Shown here piece by piece: positions 61,594 through 64,000 of a stretch of DNA of 64,000 nt. The stretch lies in NCBI RefSeq assembly GCF_002086735.1, contig NZ_MVIJ01000025.1, forward strand, positions 1 to 64,000. The letters are read 5' to 3'. The stretch's first letter is position 1. The number at the start of each line of letters is the position of its first letter. The notes below the pieces were generated by a model. The model was not told where the DNA came from. It did not search any database and worked only from the letters and a program-made list of their open reading frames with translations. The stretch comes from Mycobacterium scrofulaceum (GTDB taxonomy: Bacteria; Actinomycetota; Actinomycetes; Mycobacteriales; Mycobacteriaceae). Both the position numbers and the translations under genes were made by a program.

Positions 61594-62910
61594 ATGCCTG
61601 CGGTCAGGGCCGGGCTGACGCCCCAGCAGATCAGCGCGATCGACGAAGCGCACCTCTGGCACCCGTACAGCACCATCGGCGGCGAAGCCGTCGCGCCGGT
61701 GGTGGCCGTCGCCGCCCGCGGCGCCTGGCTGACCCTGATCCGGGACGGCACGCCGATCGAGGCGCTCGACGCGATGAGCTCCTGGTGGACGGCGATCCAC
61801 GGGCACGGCCATCCCGTGCTGGACGCGGCGCTGACCAGGCAGTTGGGTGTGATGAACCACGTCATGTTCGGCGGGCTGACCCATGAACCGGCCGCACGGC
61901 TGGCGCAGCTGCTGGTCGACATCACCCCGGCGGGACTGGACACGGTGTTCTTCAGCGACTCCGGGTCGGTGTCGGTCGAGGTCGCGGTCAAGATGGCGCT
62001 GCAGTACTGGCGCAGCCGGGGCCGGCCCGGTAAGCACCGGCTGATGACGTGGCGGGGCGGCTACCACGGCGACACCTTCACCCCGATGAGCGTCTGCGAC
62101 CCCGACGGCGGCATGCACTCGTTGTGGACCGACATCCTGGCCCGCCAGGTGTTCGCCCCGCAGGTGCCGCGCGGCTACGACCCCGCCTACAGCGCGGCCT
62201 TCGGGCGGCAACTCGCCCAGCACGCCGGGGAGCTCGCGGCCGTCATCGTCGAGCCGGTGGTGCAGGGCGCGGGCGGGATGCGCTTCCACGACCCCCGCTA
62301 CCTGCGCGACCTGCGCGAGCTGTGCCGGCGGCACGACGTGCTGTTGATCTTCGACGAGATCGCCACCGGGTTCGGCCGCACCGGCGAGCTGTTCGCGGCC
62401 GACCACGCCGGGGTCAGCCCCGACATCATGTGCGTCGGCAAGGCGTTGACCGGCGGTTATGTCACCCTGGCGGCCACGCTGTGCGGCACCCACATCGCGC
62501 ACACCATCAGCACCGGCGAGGCGGGCGCGCTGATGCACGGGCCCACCTTCATGGCCAACCCGCTGGCCTGCGCGGTCTCGGTGGCCAGCGTCGAACTGCT
62601 GCTGGCCCAGGACTGGCGGGCGCGGGTCGCCGGGATCGCCGCGGGCCTGCGGGCCGGGCTGGAACCCGCCCGCGCGCTGCCCGGCGTCGCCGACGTGCGG
62701 GTGTGCGGCGCGATCGGCGTGATCGAGTGCGCCCATCCCGTCGACCTGGCCATCGCCACCCCGGCGGCAATGGACCGCGGCGTCTGGCTGCGCCCGTTCC
62801 GCAATCTCGTCTACGCGATGCCGCCCTACATCTGCTCCGACGACGAGATCGCCCAGATCACCTCGGCGATGGTCGAGGTCGCGCGCCTGGTCGGCTCTCG
62901 TAGTCTTTAG
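61594..62910 (+). CDS. bioA: Adenosylmethionine-8-amino-7-oxononanoate aminotransferase
   Basis: PLP enzyme of biotin synthesis: transfers the amino group of S-adenosylmethionine to KAPA, making DAPA. It has 438 residues. MSSWWTAIHGHGHP and the GSVSVEVAVKMALQYW helix bind substrate and cofactor, DEIATGFGRTG carries the PLP Asp, and the Schiff-base Lys is in CVGKALTGGY; GALMHGPTFMANPLACAV follows. ATG at 61594 (MPAVRAGLTPQQ) is chosen over the upstream in-frame ATG because it matches the family start and the -10 spacing. bioF follows after 4 bp, so they are an operon. Essential in M. tuberculosis (Rv1568). Confidence 0.96.
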   Translation: MPAVRAGLTPQQISAIDEAHLWHPYSTIGGEAVAPVVAVAARGAWLTLIRDGTPIEALDAMSSWWTAIHGHGHPVLDAALTRQLGVMNHVMFGGLTHEPAARLAQLLVDITPAGLDTVFFSDSGSVSVEVAVKMALQYWRSRGRPGKHRLMTWRGGYHGDTFTPMSVCDPDGGMHSLWTDILARQVFAPQVPRGYDPAYSAAFGRQLAQHAGELAAVIVEPVVQGAGGMRFHDPRYLRDLRELCRRHDVLLIFDEIATGFGRTGELFAADHAGVSPDIMCVGKALTGGYVTLAATLCGTHIAHTISTGEAGALMHGPTFMANPLACAVSVASVELLLAQDWRARVAGIAAGLRAGLEPARALPGVADVRVCGAIGVIECAHPVDLAIATPAAMDRGVWLRPFRNLVYAMPPYICSDDEIAQITSAMVEVARLVGSRSL

Positions 62911-62914
62911 GGCG

Positions 62915-64000
62915 ATGAAGGCACCGATCGAAGTGTCGCCGCTGGCGTGGCTGGACGCGGTGGAGCGGCAGCGCCGCGAGGCCGGGCTGCGTCGCTCGTT
63001 GCGGCCGCGGCCCGCCGTGGCCACCGAGCTGGACCTGGCGTCCAACGACTATCTCGGCCTGTCCCAGCATCCCGACGTGATCGAGGGCGGCGTCGCCGCC
63101 CTGCGGATGTGGGGCGCCGGGGCCACCGGATCCCGCCTGGTCACCGGCGACACCGAACTGCACCAGCAGTTCGAGTCCGAGCTCGCCGAGTACGTCGGCG
63201 CGTCGGCGGGTCTGCTGTTCTCGTCGGGCTACGCCGCGAACCTGGGCGCGGTCGTCGGCCTGTCGGGCCGGGGGTCGCTACTGGTGTCCGACGCGCTGTC
63301 GCACGCGTCCCTGGTCGACGCCTGCCGGCTGTCGCGGGCCCGGGTGGTGGTCACGCCGCACCGCGACGTCGATGCGGTGGACGCCGCCCTCGCCGCGCGC
63401 GAGGAGGAGCGCGCCGTCGTCATCACGGAGTCGGTGTTCAGCGCCGACGGGGCGCTGGCGCCGCTGCGGGAGCTGCACGAGGCCTGCCGCCGCCACCGCG
63501 CGCTGCTGATCGTCGACGAGGCCCACGGCCTCGGCGTGCGCGGCGACGGGCGCGGGCTGCTGCACGAGCTCGGGCTGGCGGGCGCCCCGGACGTGGTGAT
63601 GACGACGACGCTGTCCAAGGCGCTCGGCAGCCAGGGCGGCGCGGTGCTCGGGCCGGCGGCGGTGCGCGCGCACCTGATCGACGCCGCGCGGACGTTCATC
63701 TTCGACACCGGCCTGGCGCCCGCCGCGGTGGGCGCCGCCCGGGCCGCGCTGACCGTGCTGCGCGCCGAGCCGTGGCGACCCGGGGCGGTGCTGCGGCACG
63801 CCCGCATCCTGGCCGAGGTGTGCGACGTTCCCGACGTCCCACATTCGGCGGTGGTCTCGGTGATCCTGGGCGACCCCGAGGTGGCCCTGGCCGCCGCGAC
63901 CGCCTGCCTGGACGCCGGCGTGAAGGTCGGCTGCTTCCGGCCCCCGACCGTGCCCGCCGGCACGTCGCGGCTGCGGCTGACCGCGCGCGCGTCGCTGGAC
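62915..64000 (+). CDS. bioF: 8-amino-7-oxononanoate synthase, 3' end outside window
   Basis: PLP enzyme condensing pimeloyl thioester with alanine to KAPA, the substrate of BioA. 362 residues are visible and the frame is open to the last base; about 25 residues are likely missing. Landmarks: LDLASNDYLGLSQHP, GAGATGSRLVTGDTELH, DALSHASLVDACRLS, LIVDEAHGLGVRGDGRG (PLP Asp) and the Schiff-base Lys235 in TTTLSKALGSQGG. ATG at 62915 is 4 bp after the bioA stop, within the same operon. Equivalent to bioF1 (Rv1569). Confidence 0.96.
   Translation, partial: MKAPIEVSPLAWLDAVERQRREAGLRRSLRPRPAVATELDLASNDYLGLSQHPDVIEGGVAALRMWGAGATGSRLVTGDTELHQQFESELAEYVGASAGLLFSSGYAANLGAVVGLSGRGSLLVSDALSHASLVDACRLSRARVVVTPHRDVDAVDAALAAREEERAVVITESVFSADGALAPLRELHEACRRHRALLIVDEAHGLGVRGDGRGLLHELGLAGAPDVVMTTTLSKALGSQGGAVLGPAAVRAHLIDAARTFIFDTGLAPAAVGAARAALTVLRAEPWRPGAVLRHARILAEVCDVPDVPHSAVVSVILGDPEVALAAATACLDAGVKVGCFRPPTVPAGTSRLRLTARASLD

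Overview
The window is high-GC actinobacterial DNA from a Mycobacterium, most likely a slow grower near the M. avium complex; the species is inferred, not proven. From about 14.4 kb to the right end the genes follow the order known for M. tuberculosis Rv1533 to Rv1569 (nitronate monooxygenase, Rv1535, ileS, dinX, ansA, lspA, rluD-like, lprI, glbN, two SDRs, Rv1546, dnaE1, fadD11, plsB1, Rv1558, ilvA, treZ/Y/X, Rv1565c, ripD, Rv1567c, bioA, bioF). A PPE gene supports the genus.

Layout. 1-13731: the 3' part of a giant non-ribosomal peptide synthetase, four adenylation/carrier units with one epimerisation domain and a terminal thioester reductase. 13.8-15.6 kb: a CMD/AhpD-fold protein and a flavin oxidoreductase. 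15.7-16.8 kb: two RNA switches, an M-box (Mg2+) leader before a small Rv1535-type gene and a T-box (tRNA-Ile) leader before ileS. 17-32.8 kb: conserved housekeeping block (ileS, dinX, ansA, lspA, pseudouridine synthase, lprI-glbN, SDRs, dnaE1), with a 57-bp tandem repeat just upstream of dnaE1. 32.9-35.2 kb: a divergent four-gene module (PPOX-MBL and MerR-VOC) around a perfect MerR-type palindrome. 35.3-39.0 kb: an acyl-CoA synthetase and glycerol-3-phosphate acyltransferase pair. 39.1-46.3 kb: an accessory stretch with a secreted orphan protein, a 26-residue ORF coupled to a PPE gene, a DUF6065 gene, and a minus-strand cluster of an atypical LDH/MDH-like enzyme, a DUF1275 membrane protein and a two-component system. 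46.3-51.0 kb: F420-type reductase, ilvA, PAP2 phosphatase, and a PNPOx-like protein divergent from a MocR regulator. 51.3-57.5 kb: the treX-treY-treZ operon converting glycogen to trehalose. 57.6-61.5 kb: a surface acyltransferase, an inactive NlpC/P60 protein (RipD type) with a duplicated Pro/Gln tail, and a membrane protein. 61.6-64.0 kb: bioA and bioF (cut by the window end).

How it works together: the core genes serve translation, replication, trehalose recycling, lipid/envelope building and biotin synthesis. Several start codons sit 6-9 bases after a TANNNT -10 element, which suggests leaderless transcripts. The most novel-looking parts are the reductase-terminated NRPS, the M-box leader with an embedded small ORF, the LDH/DUF1275/two-component cluster and the PPE locus with a micro-ORF where a PE gene would be expected.
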